A stretch of 64,000 bases of DNA from Embleya sp040629175 (GTDB taxonomy: Bacteria; Actinomycetota; Actinomycetes; Streptomycetales; Streptomycetaceae): NCBI RefSeq assembly GCF_040629175.1, contig NZ_JBEXUX010000010.1, forward strand, positions 124,001-188,000, written 5' to 3'. Positions 17,302-25,673 of this stretch are shown in pieces. The first letter of the stretch is position 1. Every line of letters starts with the position of its first letter. A model generated the notes under the pieces. That model worked only from the letters and a program-made list of their open reading frames with translations. It had not been told where the DNA came from and searched no databases. The translations under genes and the position numbers were made by a program.

Positions 17302-20213
17302 CCGACGACCTCGCGCTGCTCGCGCTGCACCGGGCGGCCTTCGGCGGCATGTCGGTGCGACCGAAGAACCTGGCCAAGGCACTGGCCTACCAGGCCGACG
17401 AGCACACCGGGGCACTTCCCGACCTCGGCGAGGGGGCGCTGCGCCGCAGACTGCATCACGCCCACCCGGACGATCCGCTGCTGATCCTGTGGCGCGATCG
17501 GCTCAGCCGCTGGGACTTCGCCGACGGCGAGACCGCGCCGAACACCGAGGAACGCCGCACCGCGACCTACCAGGCCCTCGGCCTGGAGCCGGCCACCCGT
17601 GAACTGCTGGACCGTCGCTCGCCGTTCGCGCGGAGCAGCGGCGCCGTGGTGATCACCGACGAGGGTTGGGATCCCTGGTACACCCAGGAAGTGGCCCGAC
17701 ACCACAGCCACTACTGGGATGCCTACCGGGACACCCTGCTCGGCAAGAAGTGGGCCCCGGAGGCGGTTGCCGCACTCGATCGCAACACCAGCCGCGTGGT
17801 CGAGCGACTGGCCGACCCGACCTGTGAACAGCCGTACCAGTCCAAGGGCTTGGTCGTCGGCTACGTGCAGAGCGGCAAGACCGCGAACTTCACCGGCGTG
17901 ATCGCCAAGGCGATCGACGCGGGCTATCGGCTGGTGATCGTGCTCACCGGCACGATCGAGGCGCTGCGCGCCCAGACCCAGCGCCGCCTGGACATGGAAC
18001 TGGTCGGGGTCGAGAACATCTACTACGGCCAGGACCCGGATTCGGGCACCCTGGCCTTCCGCGACTACGACTACCTGGACGACCGGGACCGGCTGGACGG
18101 CGGGTTCCTGCGGCACGGCGCGCTGCCGTCCCGGCTCGGCGGCTTCGACATCGTCCGGCTGACCCGGCATCAGGACGACTACCAGGCGCTGCGCCAGGGG
18201 CTCAGTGCGCTGGAGTTCGAGAAGGCCGACCGGTTCACCCCGCTGTACGCGCCGGAGAACCTGCACCGCAGCTCGGCCCGGCTGATGGTGGTCAAGAAGA
18301 ACGCTTCGGTGCTCAAGAAGCTGGTCAAGGACCTGGGGCGGATCAAGACCGAGCGCGGCGAGATCCCGACGCTGATCATCGACGACGAGTCCGATCAGGC
18401 GTCGGTGAACACCTCGGATCCGAAGAAGTGGGCGCAGGACCAGGTCCAGCGCACCGCGATCAACGGGATCATCTCGGAGTTGCTCGGGATGTTGCCGCGC
18501 GCCCAGTACATCGGCTACACCGCGACGCCGTTCGCCAACGTGTTCATCGATCCGGCCGACGCCGAGGACATCTTCCCCAAGGACTTCGTCATCTCGTTGG
18601 ACCGCCCGGACGGTTACATGGGCGTCGCCGACTTCCACGACATCGATTCCACCATCCCCGTCGACGAGCGCACGGTGGCCAATTCGGCCGGACTCGCGCA
18701 CGTGCGTTCGGTGCGACCGCTGCACGACGACGACGAGACCGACCTGTGCACGGCGATCGACATGTTCGTGTTGACCGGCGCGATCAAGTTGTTCCGTGAG
18801 GACCACGGCCTGGGCGCCGACCACTTCCGACACCACACGATGCTCGTGCACGAGTCGGTGAAGACGCATGTACACCGGGACCAGGCCGAGTTGATCAACG
18901 CGATCTGGCGCCGCGCGGGCTACCTCGGCTCGGGCGCGCAGGCGCGGCTGCGGCAGTTGTACGAGCAGGATGTGCGGCCGGTCAGCGAGGCGCACGCGGC
19001 GGGCGCGGCGATCCCCGCGTCCTACACCGACATCGCGCCGTACATCGGCATCGCCGCGATGCGGATCGAGGACTCGATCGGCAGCCCGGTCGTGGTGATC
19101 AACGGCGACAAGGAGATCGAGCAGCGCACGGCCGACTTCGACCGGCAGAAGGTCTGGCGAATCCTGGTCGGTGGCGCCAAGCTCTCGCGCGGTTTCACCA
19201 TCGAGGGCCTGACCGTCTCCTACTACCGGCGCAAGACGCTCGCCGCCGACACGCTCATGCAGATGGGGCGTTGGTTCGGATTCCGCAAGAACTACCGGGA
19301 CCTGGTCCGGCTCTACATCGGCCGGGACGAGGGTGGCCGCAACGGCGACCTGTACGAGGCGTTCGAGGCGATCTGTCGGGACGAGGAGGAGTTTCGCGAC
19401 CAACTCCGGCTGTACGCCGAACTCGTCGACGGGGCGCCGCAGGTGACGCCGGCCCAGATCCCGCCGCTGGTCACCCAGCGACTGCCCTGGCTCAAGCCGA
19501 CGGCACGGAACAAGATGTTCAACGCGGAGTTGGTGGAGACCCGGTCGCCGGGGTTGTGGGTGGAGCGGGCCGGATATCCGACGAAGGCGGCCGAACTGCG
19601 TTACAACGTCCAACAGTTCGCCCCGGTGATCGAGGCATTGCAGCCCGAACAGGTCGAACTGGCCTTTCCGCAGGAGGATCGGCTGCGCCGATTCCCGGCC
19701 TACCTGGGTCGGATCACGAACGAGCGGCTGCTGCCGGTGCTGCGTGAGCTGCGCTGGTCCGACCCCGGCCAGTTCGGCCCCGACCTGATGTACCTGGAAA
19801 ACCCCAAGATCTCCGGCCACATCGAGGATTGGGTGGTGATCGCCCCGCAGTTGCAGAGTCCCGACCGCGATTCGGTGACCCTGCACGGTTTCGGCCCGCT
19901 CGCCGTGGTCAGCCGCAGCCGACGTACCGGCACCCTGTTCAACCGGGTCAGTTTTCCGCAACACCGCTATGTCGCCCGGCGCATCGCCGGCAGCGCCGCC
20001 TCGATCGGCGACACCGTCGCGGACGGCCTGGTCGCGCCCCGGCGCGGTTGTCTGCTGCTCTACCCGACCATGGAGCCCGATCGCAACGAACTGGTGATGG
20101 CCTTCGCCCTGGTCCCGCCCAGCACCGCGGTCTCCCCCGACCGCCGCCTGGTCGCCTTTCGCGCCAAGGACTCCTCCCGAGCCGCCTCGGCCATCGTGGC
20201 CACCCCGGTCTGA
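17298..20213 (+). CDS. Z1-domain superfamily II helicase-like protein
   Basis: 971 residues. A P-loop GYVQSGKTANF occurs near residue 190, a Walker B-like IIDDESDQASVNT near 360, motif III-like IGYTATPFANVF near 405 and a motif VI-like QMGRWFGFR near 655. This set is the signature of the Z1 domain, an endonuclease-associated helicase-like ATPase. The long C-terminal part has no motif I can name. ATG 17298 overlaps the upstream stop (ATGA), making this the last gene of a three-gene operon. It is probably the DNA-translocating component. No AIPR gene follows it. Confidence 0.92.
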   Translation: MTDDLALLALHRAAFGGMSVRPKNLAKALAYQADEHTGALPDLGEGALRRRLHHAHPDDPLLILWRDRLSRWDFADGETAPNTEERRTATYQALGLEPATRELLDRRSPFARSSGAVVITDEGWDPWYTQEVARHHSHYWDAYRDTLLGKKWAPEAVAALDRNTSRVVERLADPTCEQPYQSKGLVVGYVQSGKTANFTGVIAKAIDAGYRLVIVLTGTIEALRAQTQRRLDMELVGVENIYYGQDPDSGTLAFRDYDYLDDRDRLDGGFLRHGALPSRLGGFDIVRLTRHQDDYQALRQGLSALEFEKADRFTPLYAPENLHRSSARLMVVKKNASVLKKLVKDLGRIKTERGEIPTLIIDDESDQASVNTSDPKKWAQDQVQRTAINGIISELLGMLPRAQYIGYTATPFANVFIDPADAEDIFPKDFVISLDRPDGYMGVADFHDIDSTIPVDERTVANSAGLAHVRSVRPLHDDDETDLCTAIDMFVLTGAIKLFREDHGLGADHFRHHTMLVHESVKTHVHRDQAELINAIWRRAGYLGSGAQARLRQLYEQDVRPVSEAHAAGAAIPASYTDIAPYIGIAAMRIEDSIGSPVVVINGDKEIEQRTADFDRQKVWRILVGGAKLSRGFTIEGLTVSYYRRKTLAADTLMQMGRWFGFRKNYRDLVRLYIGRDEGGRNGDLYEAFEAICRDEEEFRDQLRLYAELVDGAPQVTPAQIPPLVTQRLPWLKPTARNKMFNAELVETRSPGLWVERAGYPTKAAELRYNVQQFAPVIEALQPEQVELAFPQEDRLRRFPAYLGRITNERLLPVLRELRWSDPGQFGPDLMYLENPKISGHIEDWVVIAPQLQSPDRDSVTLHGFGPLAVVSRSRRTGTLFNRVSFPQHRYVARRIAGSAASIGDTVADGLVAPRRGCLLLYPTMEPDRNELVMAFALVPPSTAVSPDRRLVAFRAKDSSRAASAIVATPV

Positions 20214-20480
20214 CGCCGCGCGCATCCGGTCGACAGGCTCGGCCGGTCGAGGGCTCGGCCGGCGGGCGCGGGGACGGGGAGCCGGACTCGTCCCGGCCGC
20301 CGGCCGACCGCGGCGCCCGCTGTCCATCGGCGACCGGCCGGTGGTCTCGGCGGCCTTGGTGCCGCCGTTTCGCCCACCTGTTCGGCCGCCGGGCCGACGG
20401 GCCCGACCGGACCCGGAGCATCGCCGAGCGGTGATCGCGAGCGGCGCCGCCCTCCGCCCCAGCGAGGCCGACGCCCTCGG
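20214..20480. other. Non-coding spacer after the Z1 gene
   Basis: No frame with a ribosome site or recognisable protein was found. In particular there is no AIPR gene, the usual next partner in related operons. Confidence 0.5.
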
Positions 20481-20660
20481 CTCCAACTGGTCCCGGACGA
20501 CCCGGCGGTGCGCTACAACCGGGCGTTCATCCCGCAGGAGGTGGGGCGTTGGGACGACGCGCCGGCCGATCTGGATGTGGCCGCGGAGCTGGTTCCGGAC
20601 GACGAGGACATCCGCGCGGCTCGCCGGGAGTGTCTGGCGAGAGTACCCGCCGCGACCTGA
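20481..20660 (+). pseudogene. Remnant of a tetratricopeptide-repeat protein
   Basis: One frame reads LQLVPDDPAVRYNRAF, then QEVGRWDDAPADLDVAAEL and PDDEDIRAARRECL, ending at TGA 20658. This is the spacing of a TPR pair (NRA, then GRWDDA, then the next helix). There is no start codon with a ribosome site, and the upstream frame does not continue sensibly. I take it as the degraded tail of a TPR gene. Chance resemblance in GC-rich sequence is possible. Confidence 0.5.
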
Positions 20661-20800
20661 TCGGCGACGGGGACCGGGATCCGTTCGCCGCGTACCCGAG
20701 AGCCCGCACGAACGACGAGGCCACAGCCCGTGCGCCGTGGCCTCGCCGGTATCAGTGCGGTGCCTCCGCCGGTGCGCCCGGGGCGGGTGGGCCCGGCGCC

Positions 20801-20854
20801 GTTGCACCCGCAGTCGATGCGCCCGCAGTCGGTGCGCCCGGAGCTAGTGCACCC
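20801..20854. repeat. 15-bp tandem repeat overlapping the 3' end of the small secreted protein gene
   Basis: Three 15-base units at 20801, 20816 and 20831 (type GNTGCRCCCGCAGTC), plus 9 bases of a fourth. The stop codon of the gene at 20844-21074 lies in the third unit. Confidence 0.7.
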
Positions 20855-21074
20855 AGAGCGACCACACGGTGCCGCCGTTGTTGAGACACAGGTACACCGG
20901 GCCGTGTGCCGGCGCGGCGGCCCGGCCGGCCGCGTCGCAGGACGCCTGCGTCGGGTAGTAGCCGTACAGGAAGAAGCTGCCGCCCGGTGACGGATCGGCC
21001 ATCGCGGGCTGCGCGGCAGCCCCTACACCCAACAACGCCGCGGTCAACGCGACACCCGCCATAGCCTTGCGCAT
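20844..21074 (-). CDS. Small secreted protein of unknown function
   Basis: 76 residues. The N-terminus is a Sec signal peptide (MRKAMAGVALTAALLG, Ala-rich, cleavage likely after AMA). The mature part of about 49 residues has two cysteines, in ASCDAAGRAA and VYLCLNN, that could form one disulfide. It ends GTVWSLWVH. Short exported proteins with a YPT-x-ASCDAAG pattern are frequent in actinomycetes, with no assigned role. A DasR-like site lies about 120 bases upstream of the start. Confidence 0.75.
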   Translation of the reverse strand: MRKAMAGVALTAALLGVGAAAQPAMADPSPGGSFFLYGYYPTQASCDAAGRAAAPAHGPVYLCLNNGGTVWSLWVH

Positions 21075-21192
21075 GTGCTCGACTCCATTTCTCGCCCCGA
21101 GGGCAACTCGGGTCAGTGGAACGGTAATTCGGGCCGTGCTGCGGTACCGGCGCGCACTCGGAAAACGCTAGCCGCCGGCCGGGTCGCGAGCA

Positions 21193-21208
21193 ATAGGTCT
21201 ATACCAAT
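21193..21208. promoter_or_regulatory. DasR-like operator (dre), upstream of the small secreted protein gene
   Basis: The 16-mer here matches 12 of 16 positions of the dre consensus ACTGGTCTAGACCAGT. It shares the exact 11-mer GGTCTATACCA with the stronger site at 23115-23130 before the chitinase. It is about 120 bases upstream of the 21074 start and could also act toward the DUF427 gene. Confidence 0.5.
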
Positions 21209-21347
21209 CGAATCGATCCACACGCTTCTCACACGGAGCGCGGACGACCGGCTCGCGCACCGCGCCGGAATGCTTCGCCGACCGCGACCGTTGCACGTAG
21301 GACGGCCGGCGGCGCCACGATCGCCGGCGGCACCGGAGGAGATGCGC

Positions 21348-21734
21348 ATGCCGACACCCCCGCAGGGCCACCTCGTGACGACCGTGCACAGCACACAGAC
21401 CGTGACGGTCGAGATCGACGGCGAGATCGTCGCTCGATCCGAGCGCCCGGTGGTGCTCTACGAGACCGGACTGCCGATCCGGTACTACCTCCCGCCGGAC
21501 GACGTGGAGTTGACCCGCTTCGAGCCCACCGACACGCACACCACGTGTCCGTTCAAGGGTGAAGCCTCCTACTGGACCTATCAGGGCAACGGCGGCACCG
21601 GCCCGCGCACCGACGTGGCCTGGGCGTACACCGATCCGATCGACTCGGTCCCCGACATCGCCGGCCACCTGTGCTTCTACGACACGGTCGCCCGGATCAC
21701 GGTCGAGGGAGAGCCGCCCGCGCCGCCGGCCTGA
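21348..21734 (+). CDS. DUF427 domain protein
   Basis: 128 residues matching the compact beta-rich DUF427 family. Conserved elements are VVLYETGLPIRYYLPPDDV, TTCPFKGEASYW and WAYTDPI. The biochemical role of the family is not established. ATG 21348 lies 6 bases after GGAGGAG; an ATG at 21342 abuts that site and is less likely. The gene is convergent with the chitinase gene, with a strong hairpin between them. Confidence 0.87.
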   Translation: MPTPPQGHLVTTVHSTQTVTVEIDGEIVARSERPVVLYETGLPIRYYLPPDDVELTRFEPTDTHTTCPFKGEASYWTYQGNGGTGPRTDVAWAYTDPIDSVPDIAGHLCFYDTVARITVEGEPPAPPA

Positions 21735-21749
21735 CCCACGATGGCGTGC

Positions 21750-21785
21750 GCGCGGGGCGGGCCGCCGGACCGGTCCGCCCCGCGC
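21750..21785. terminator. Bidirectional hairpin between DUF427 and chitinase genes
   Basis: Perfect 11-bp inverted repeat, GCGCGGGGCGG against CCGCCCCGCGC, with a 14-base loop. It lies between two convergent stops (21734 and 21792). There is no U-tract, as is common in actinomycetes. Confidence 0.65.
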
Positions 21786-21791
21786 TCATGC

Positions 21792-22967
21792 TCAGCAGCT
21801 CAGGTTGTTCCCGGCGGTGGTGCCGAGAACGGCCACGAACGACTGGTAGCTGTTGATCCGGCTCTGCACCTGTGCGGGGTTGCCGCCGTTGCATTCCAAC
21901 GCGCCGTTGATGCTGCGGATCGTCTCGCCGAAGCCCGCCCCGTTGACCATCGCGTTGTGCGGGGTCATGGTGCCGGGGCCGTTCTGGGTGTTCCAGTACC
22001 AGAGGCCGGTCTTCCAGGCGACGGCCGGATCGTTCTGGACCAGGTTGGGATTGTTCAGCAGGTTGATGCCCAGGGCGTCACCCGCCGCCTTGTAGTTGAA
22101 GTTCCAACTCAGTTGGATCGGGCCGCGCCCGTAGTAGGCGGCCTGACCGGCCGGACACCCGTACGGCTGACTGGCGTCGCAGTAGTGCGGGTAGTTAGCG
22201 GTGTTCTGCTCGACGATGTGGACCAGGCCGCCGGTCTCGTGGTTGACGTTGGCCAGGAAGGCCGCCGCCTCCTGCTTCCTGACCGTGTCGCTGCCGGTCT
22301 TGGCGAAGCCCGGGTAGGCGCTCAACGCGGCGGTCAGGCCGGCGTACGTGTAGAACGGGTTCCGGCTCGGGAACATCTGGTTGAACTGCGCCTCGCTCAC
22401 CACGAAGTCGCCCGGATTGCCGCCGTTGCCGCCCGTGCTTCCGCCGGTGGTGCCACCGGTGGTGGATCCGGTGCAGGTGAACGGCTCCCAGAACCAGGTG
22501 CTGATCACCGGGTCGTAGCCCGGGTTCGCGTTCTTCGCCCGGTAGAGGTTGCCGTTCGTGTAGCGCACCACGTCACCGACCGCGTAGTCGTGGCCCGCGA
22601 CCCAGTTCGGATACGTACAGGTGCCGCCCCCACCGCCGGTCGAACCGCCGGTCGAGCCACCGGTGGTCGGGTCGCCCCCGCCACCACACGAACCCTGGTC
22701 CGCCCAGACGTCGGTGGTGCCGGGCGTCTCACCCTGCGTCCACCACTTCGCACCCCAGTTGTGGCCGTTGTACGAGGCGGTCGCCCCACCCGTGTAGACG
22801 GCCGACGAACTCCATCCGGTCGCGCAGCCGGCCGCGGCCGCGGTCGAGGCGAACGGCAACACCGCCGCACACGCGCCCACGACCGCGATGGCCAACAGGA
22901 ACACCATGATCCGGCTTCTGGGCACGGCGAGCCCGGAGGACGGCCCGGACCTGGAAAGTCTCGACAT
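21792..22967 (-). CDS. Secreted GH19 chitinase with two CBM5/12 chitin-binding modules
   Basis: 391 residues. A long signal peptide ends near STAAAAG. Two carbohydrate-binding modules follow: GWSSSAVYTGG with WWTQGETPG, then WVAGHDYAVGDVVRY with STWFWEPF. Gly/Thr/Ser linkers join them. The GH19 catalytic domain has the catalytic Glu region FLANVNHETGGL and the conserved AAYYGRGPIQLSWNFNY. It cleaves beta-1,4 links of chitin outside the cell. Regulation by the GlcNAc-responsive repressor DasR is likely because a 14/16 dre site lies about 150 bases upstream. Confidence 0.95.
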   Translation of the reverse strand: MSRLSRSGPSSGLAVPRSRIMVFLLAIAVVGACAAVLPFASTAAAAGCATGWSSSAVYTGGATASYNGHNWGAKWWTQGETPGTTDVWADQGSCGGGGDPTTGGSTGGSTGGGGGTCTYPNWVAGHDYAVGDVVRYTNGNLYRAKNANPGYDPVISTWFWEPFTCTGSTTGGTTGGSTGGNGGNPGDFVVSEAQFNQMFPSRNPFYTYAGLTAALSAYPGFAKTGSDTVRKQEAAAFLANVNHETGGLVHIVEQNTANYPHYCDASQPYGCPAGQAAYYGRGPIQLSWNFNYKAAGDALGINLLNNPNLVQNDPAVAWKTGLWYWNTQNGPGTMTPHNAMVNGAGFGETIRSINGALECNGGNPAQVQSRINSYQSFVAVLGTTAGNNLSC

Positions 22968-23114
22968 GGAAAGCCAACTCCCTCACGCGGGGGACATACC
23001 GCGCTTGATCGACGACGGGAAGTACCGCTAGGCGTACTCCAACTGCCGTACCGGGACCGGCGCGTGCCTCGTTCGAGGCCCCTGGACGGGATGTTGCGGG
23101 GCTCACTCAATACG

Positions 23115-23130
23115 AATGGTCTATACCAGT
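23115..23130. promoter_or_regulatory. DasR operator (dre) upstream of the chitinase gene
   Basis: AATGGTCTATACCAGT matches the Streptomyces dre consensus ACTGGTCTAGACCAGT at 14 of 16 positions. It lies about 150 bases upstream of the GH19 start in an otherwise empty 391-base gap (22968-23358). DasR is known to control chitinase genes. Confidence 0.7.
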
Positions 23131-23358
23131 CAAGGGTCTGTGCGACATTCGTCCCACCCTCCGGGTGCCGCGCGTCGTCCGGCAACGACGACGGGAGCCG
23201 CCCCGCCCGCTCGGCGGTACCGGCTCCCGTCGCAACATCGAGGGCTGCTTCGCGGCGTTCACCAGGGCCGGCGCGATGTCGACGATCACGTCACCGCGCG
23301 CCGTACGACTCCATCGGCGCGGCCCGGCACGCCGCTTCGTCCGCCGGTGCGAGATGAC

Positions 23359-24423
23359 TCATTGTCGCGCCGGTGCCCCCGCCGGCACCTGCGCGGGGCC
23401 GGCGGGGGCACCGGCCCCGGCTCGCCGCCCGTCGAGCGCGAAGAATCGCCGCGCGTTGCCGCCCAGGATCGATTCCCGTTGCTCCGGGGTCAGTTCCGGG
23501 CAGGCCCGGACCACCTCACCGGGTTCCGACTCCCCCAGCGGGAAGGGGAAGTCGGTACCGAGCATGACCCGGTCGGGCCCCATCACCTCGACCAGCAGCC
23601 GCAGCGCGCGCGGGTCGAACACGGCCGAGTCGACGTAGAACCGGCGCACGTACTCGGACGGCGGTCGGGGCGAGTCGGCCCGGACCAGGTCCCGGTTGTG
23701 CCAGGCGTTGTCGGCTCGACCCAGCAGGAACGCGAAGCTGCCGCCGCCGTGGCAGAAGCACAACTTCAGCGACTCGGGCAGCTTCTCGAACGCGCCCTGG
23801 AGGATCATCCCGAGGATGCTGAGCTGGGTCTCGGCGGGCATCCCGACCAGCCACGGCAACATGTGCCCGCGCATGCGCTCGCCGCCGAGCATGTCCCACG
23901 GGTGCACGAGTACCGGGATCTCCTCGGTGGCGCAGTGCGCGAGGAATTCCACGATCCCGTCGTCGCCGAGGTAGCGCTCGCCGACGTGGTTGCCGATGTG
24001 CACGCCTCGGTGCCCGGCCGCCGCCGCCCGGGACGCGGTCTCGCAGGCCGCGCCGATGTCCTGGAGCGGGACCTGGCTCAGCGGCAACAACCGCTCCGGG
24101 TCGAGCGAGCAGTAGTCGAGGATGCGGTCGTTGACCAGGTCGCACCACTCGACGGCGCGGGCGGGCTCGGCCGCGTAGCCGAACATCAGCGGTGTCGAGG
24201 AGATCGCCTGCACGTCCACGCCGAGCGCGTCCATGTCGGCCAACCGACGCTCGGGATCCCACAGCGGCGCGATCACCGGTCGGTACTCGTCCTCGCCGCT
24301 CATCATCATCCCGGTGCCGTCACCGTGGACCCGCAGCCACGGCTCGCCCGCACCCGTCAGGATGCGGCTCTCGGCCTGCGAGATCCTCGGGAAGACGTGC
24401 GAGTGGACGTCGATGACAGTCAC
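23359..24423 (-). CDS. nbaD: 2-amino-3-carboxymuconate-6-semialdehyde decarboxylase (ACMSD)
   Basis: 354-residue amidohydrolase-fold protein. The metal-binding start VIDVHSHVFPR carries the H-x-H pair. Later conserved elements are VHIGNHVGERYLGDD, VLVHPWDM, LCFCHGGGSF and the metal Asp in VMLGTDFPFPLGE. Family members decarboxylate ACMS to 2-aminomuconate-6-semialdehyde, using Zn and no oxygen. GTG 24423 is the start because GGAGG lies 4 bases upstream; an ATG at 24441 would overlap that site. It is the last gene of the 3-hydroxyanthranilate operon. The Ala/Gly/Pro-rich C-terminus is encoded within a hairpin. Confidence 0.9.
   Translation of the reverse strand: MTVIDVHSHVFPRISQAESRILTGAGEPWLRVHGDGTGMMMSGEDEYRPVIAPLWDPERRLADMDALGVDVQAISSTPLMFGYAAEPARAVEWCDLVNDRILDYCSLDPERLLPLSQVPLQDIGAACETASRAAAAGHRGVHIGNHVGERYLGDDGIVEFLAHCATEEIPVLVHPWDMLGGERMRGHMLPWLVGMPAETQLSILGMILQGAFEKLPESLKLCFCHGGGSFAFLLGRADNAWHNRDLVRADSPRPPSEYVRRFYVDSAVFDPRALRLLVEVMGPDRVMLGTDFPFPLGESEPGEVVRACPELTPEQRESILGGNARRFFALDGRRAGAGAPAGPAQVPAGAPARQ
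23369..23415. terminator. Strong hairpin at the end of the nba operon
   Basis: 17-bp perfect inverted repeat with a 13-base loop, overlapping the last codons of the ACMSD gene. It could end transcription of the operon, or it may simply reflect repetitive Gly/Ala/Pro codons. Confidence 0.5.
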
Positions 24424-24524
24424 GGAACCTCCGTGGTTCACCGCCGGGCTCGGCCGGCGGTCGGGGCAGTGGTGGAGATCGGGTCACGCGGCAGCGGGTC
24501 GGGCGGCAGCGGTGGTACCCGGGG

Positions 24525-25109
24525 TCAGGCGGAGGTGTCGGTGCGCGGCACGGTCCGCGGGCGCAGCGCGTCCGGCCACTGCCGACCCGGGTGGGTGGCA
24601 CCGCAGTGCGGGCACGTGCGGTCGCCGTCGTAGAACGCCTCGAACAGCGGTGGCAGGTCGTCGACGATCGAACGCACCTGTACCGGCGAGCGGTTCACCA
24701 GGTGGTGACACTCGACGCAGTACCACTCGAACGCGTCGATCAGGCCCTCGGTCCGGCCGAACTCGACCACCAGACCGATGCTGCCCGGCTCCGGCCGCTG
24801 CGGCGAGTGCCGCACGTGCGGCGGCAGCAGGAAGACGTCGCCCTCGTTGATCTGGACGTCGACCGGCGGCTTGCCCTCTTCCTCCATCACCCGGAGCACC
24901 ATGTTGCCCTGGAGCTGGTAGAAGAACTCCTCGATCGGGTCGTCGTGGAAGTCGGTGCGCTGGTTGGGCCCGCCCACCACGGTGACCAGCAGGTCGGCCT
25001 CCTGCCAGATCTGGATGTTGCCGACCGGGGGCTTCAGCAGGTCACGGTGCTCGTCGATCCATCGGGTGAAGTTGAACGGCAGGCCGTTGGTCAGTTTCGG
25101 CAGGCTCAT
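24525..25109 (-). CDS. nbaC: 3-hydroxyanthranilate 3,4-dioxygenase
   Basis: 194-residue cupin dioxygenase that opens the ring of 3-hydroxyanthranilate to give ACMS. The iron ligands are visible: His and Glu in TDFHDDPIEEFFYQLQGN, and His in LLPPHVRHSPQRP. The C-terminal rubredoxin-like metal site, CVEC and CPHC, is present, as in bacterial enzymes. ATG 25109 has AAAGGAA 7 bases upstream; an earlier in-frame ATG at 25130 would precede the ribosome site. It lies between the deaminase and decarboxylase genes of the same operon. Confidence 0.95.
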   Translation of the reverse strand: MSLPKLTNGLPFNFTRWIDEHRDLLKPPVGNIQIWQEADLLVTVVGGPNQRTDFHDDPIEEFFYQLQGNMVLRVMEEEGKPPVDVQINEGDVFLLPPHVRHSPQRPEPGSIGLVVEFGRTEGLIDAFEWYCVECHHLVNRSPVQVRSIVDDLPPLFEAFYDGDRTCPHCGATHPGRQWPDALRPRTVPRTDTSA

Positions 25110-25154
25110 CTCGCGGTTCCTTTCTCGCACGGTCGCTCGGTCGGCTCGGTGACT

Positions 25155-25673
25155 TCAGTCGCTTCGGTCGCCTTGGCCGCCTTGGTCGCCTTGATCGCCT
25201 TGGTCGCTTCGGGGCCGGACCGCGTCGGCCGGGTCCGACCCGGTGGAGCGGGGCCGCTGCGGCAGGTACGCGACGCAGGAGATCTCGATCAGCAGGTGCG
25301 GGTGCGGGAGTTGGTGCACCGCGACGGTCGTACGGGTGGGGCCGGTCTCGTCGAAGAACTCGGCGTAGACCTCGTTGTAGCCGCCGAAGTCGTTCATGCT
25401 GACCAGGTAGGTGGTGAGCGAGACCGCATCGGCCAGGCCGCCGCCGGCCGCAGCCAGCAGGTCGGCGATGTTCTCGATCACCGCCCGGGTCTGCGCCCGG
25501 ATGTCCAGGTCGGTGGTCCCCATCGCGTCCGCGCTCGCGCCGACGAAGGTGCCGTCCGGCCGCCGGGAGCTGGTGCCGGACACGTAGACGAAGTCGCCGG
25601 CCCGCTTGACGTGCGGGAATCGGCCGCGCGGGGTGGCCTTGCCGGCGACCAGGATGCCGTCGTCGGCGCTCAT
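25155..25673 (-). CDS. nbaF: RidA-family 2-aminomuconate deaminase
   Basis: 172 residues. The RidA/YjgF fold is recognised from FVYVSGTSSRRPDG, IENIADLLAAAGG, DAVSLTTYLVSMNDF and the C-terminal IEISCVAYL. In this operon the expected reaction is release of ammonia from 2-aminomuconate to give 4-oxalocrotonate. ATG 25673 overlaps the preceding stop (ATGA). An unusual low-complexity tail, rich in Asp, Gln and Gly, extends about 15 residues beyond the normal end. Confidence 0.88.
   Translation of the reverse strand: MSADDGILVAGKATPRGRFPHVKRAGDFVYVSGTSSRRPDGTFVGASADAMGTTDLDIRAQTRAVIENIADLLAAAGGGLADAVSLTTYLVSMNDFGGYNEVYAEFFDETGPTRTTVAVHQLPHPHLLIEISCVAYLPQRPRSTGSDPADAVRPRSDQGDQGDQGGQGDRSD

Noticed and set aside
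17157..20807. 1216-codon minus-strand frame opposite the Z1 gene
   Set aside because: The plus strand has clear helicase motifs and coupled starts; the minus frame has only low-complexity Arg/Val/Gly sequence.
20214..20843. Missing AIPR gene of an mza-type system
   Set aside because: Both strands were read for a long frame with coding character after the Z1 gene. Only a short TPR-like remnant is there.
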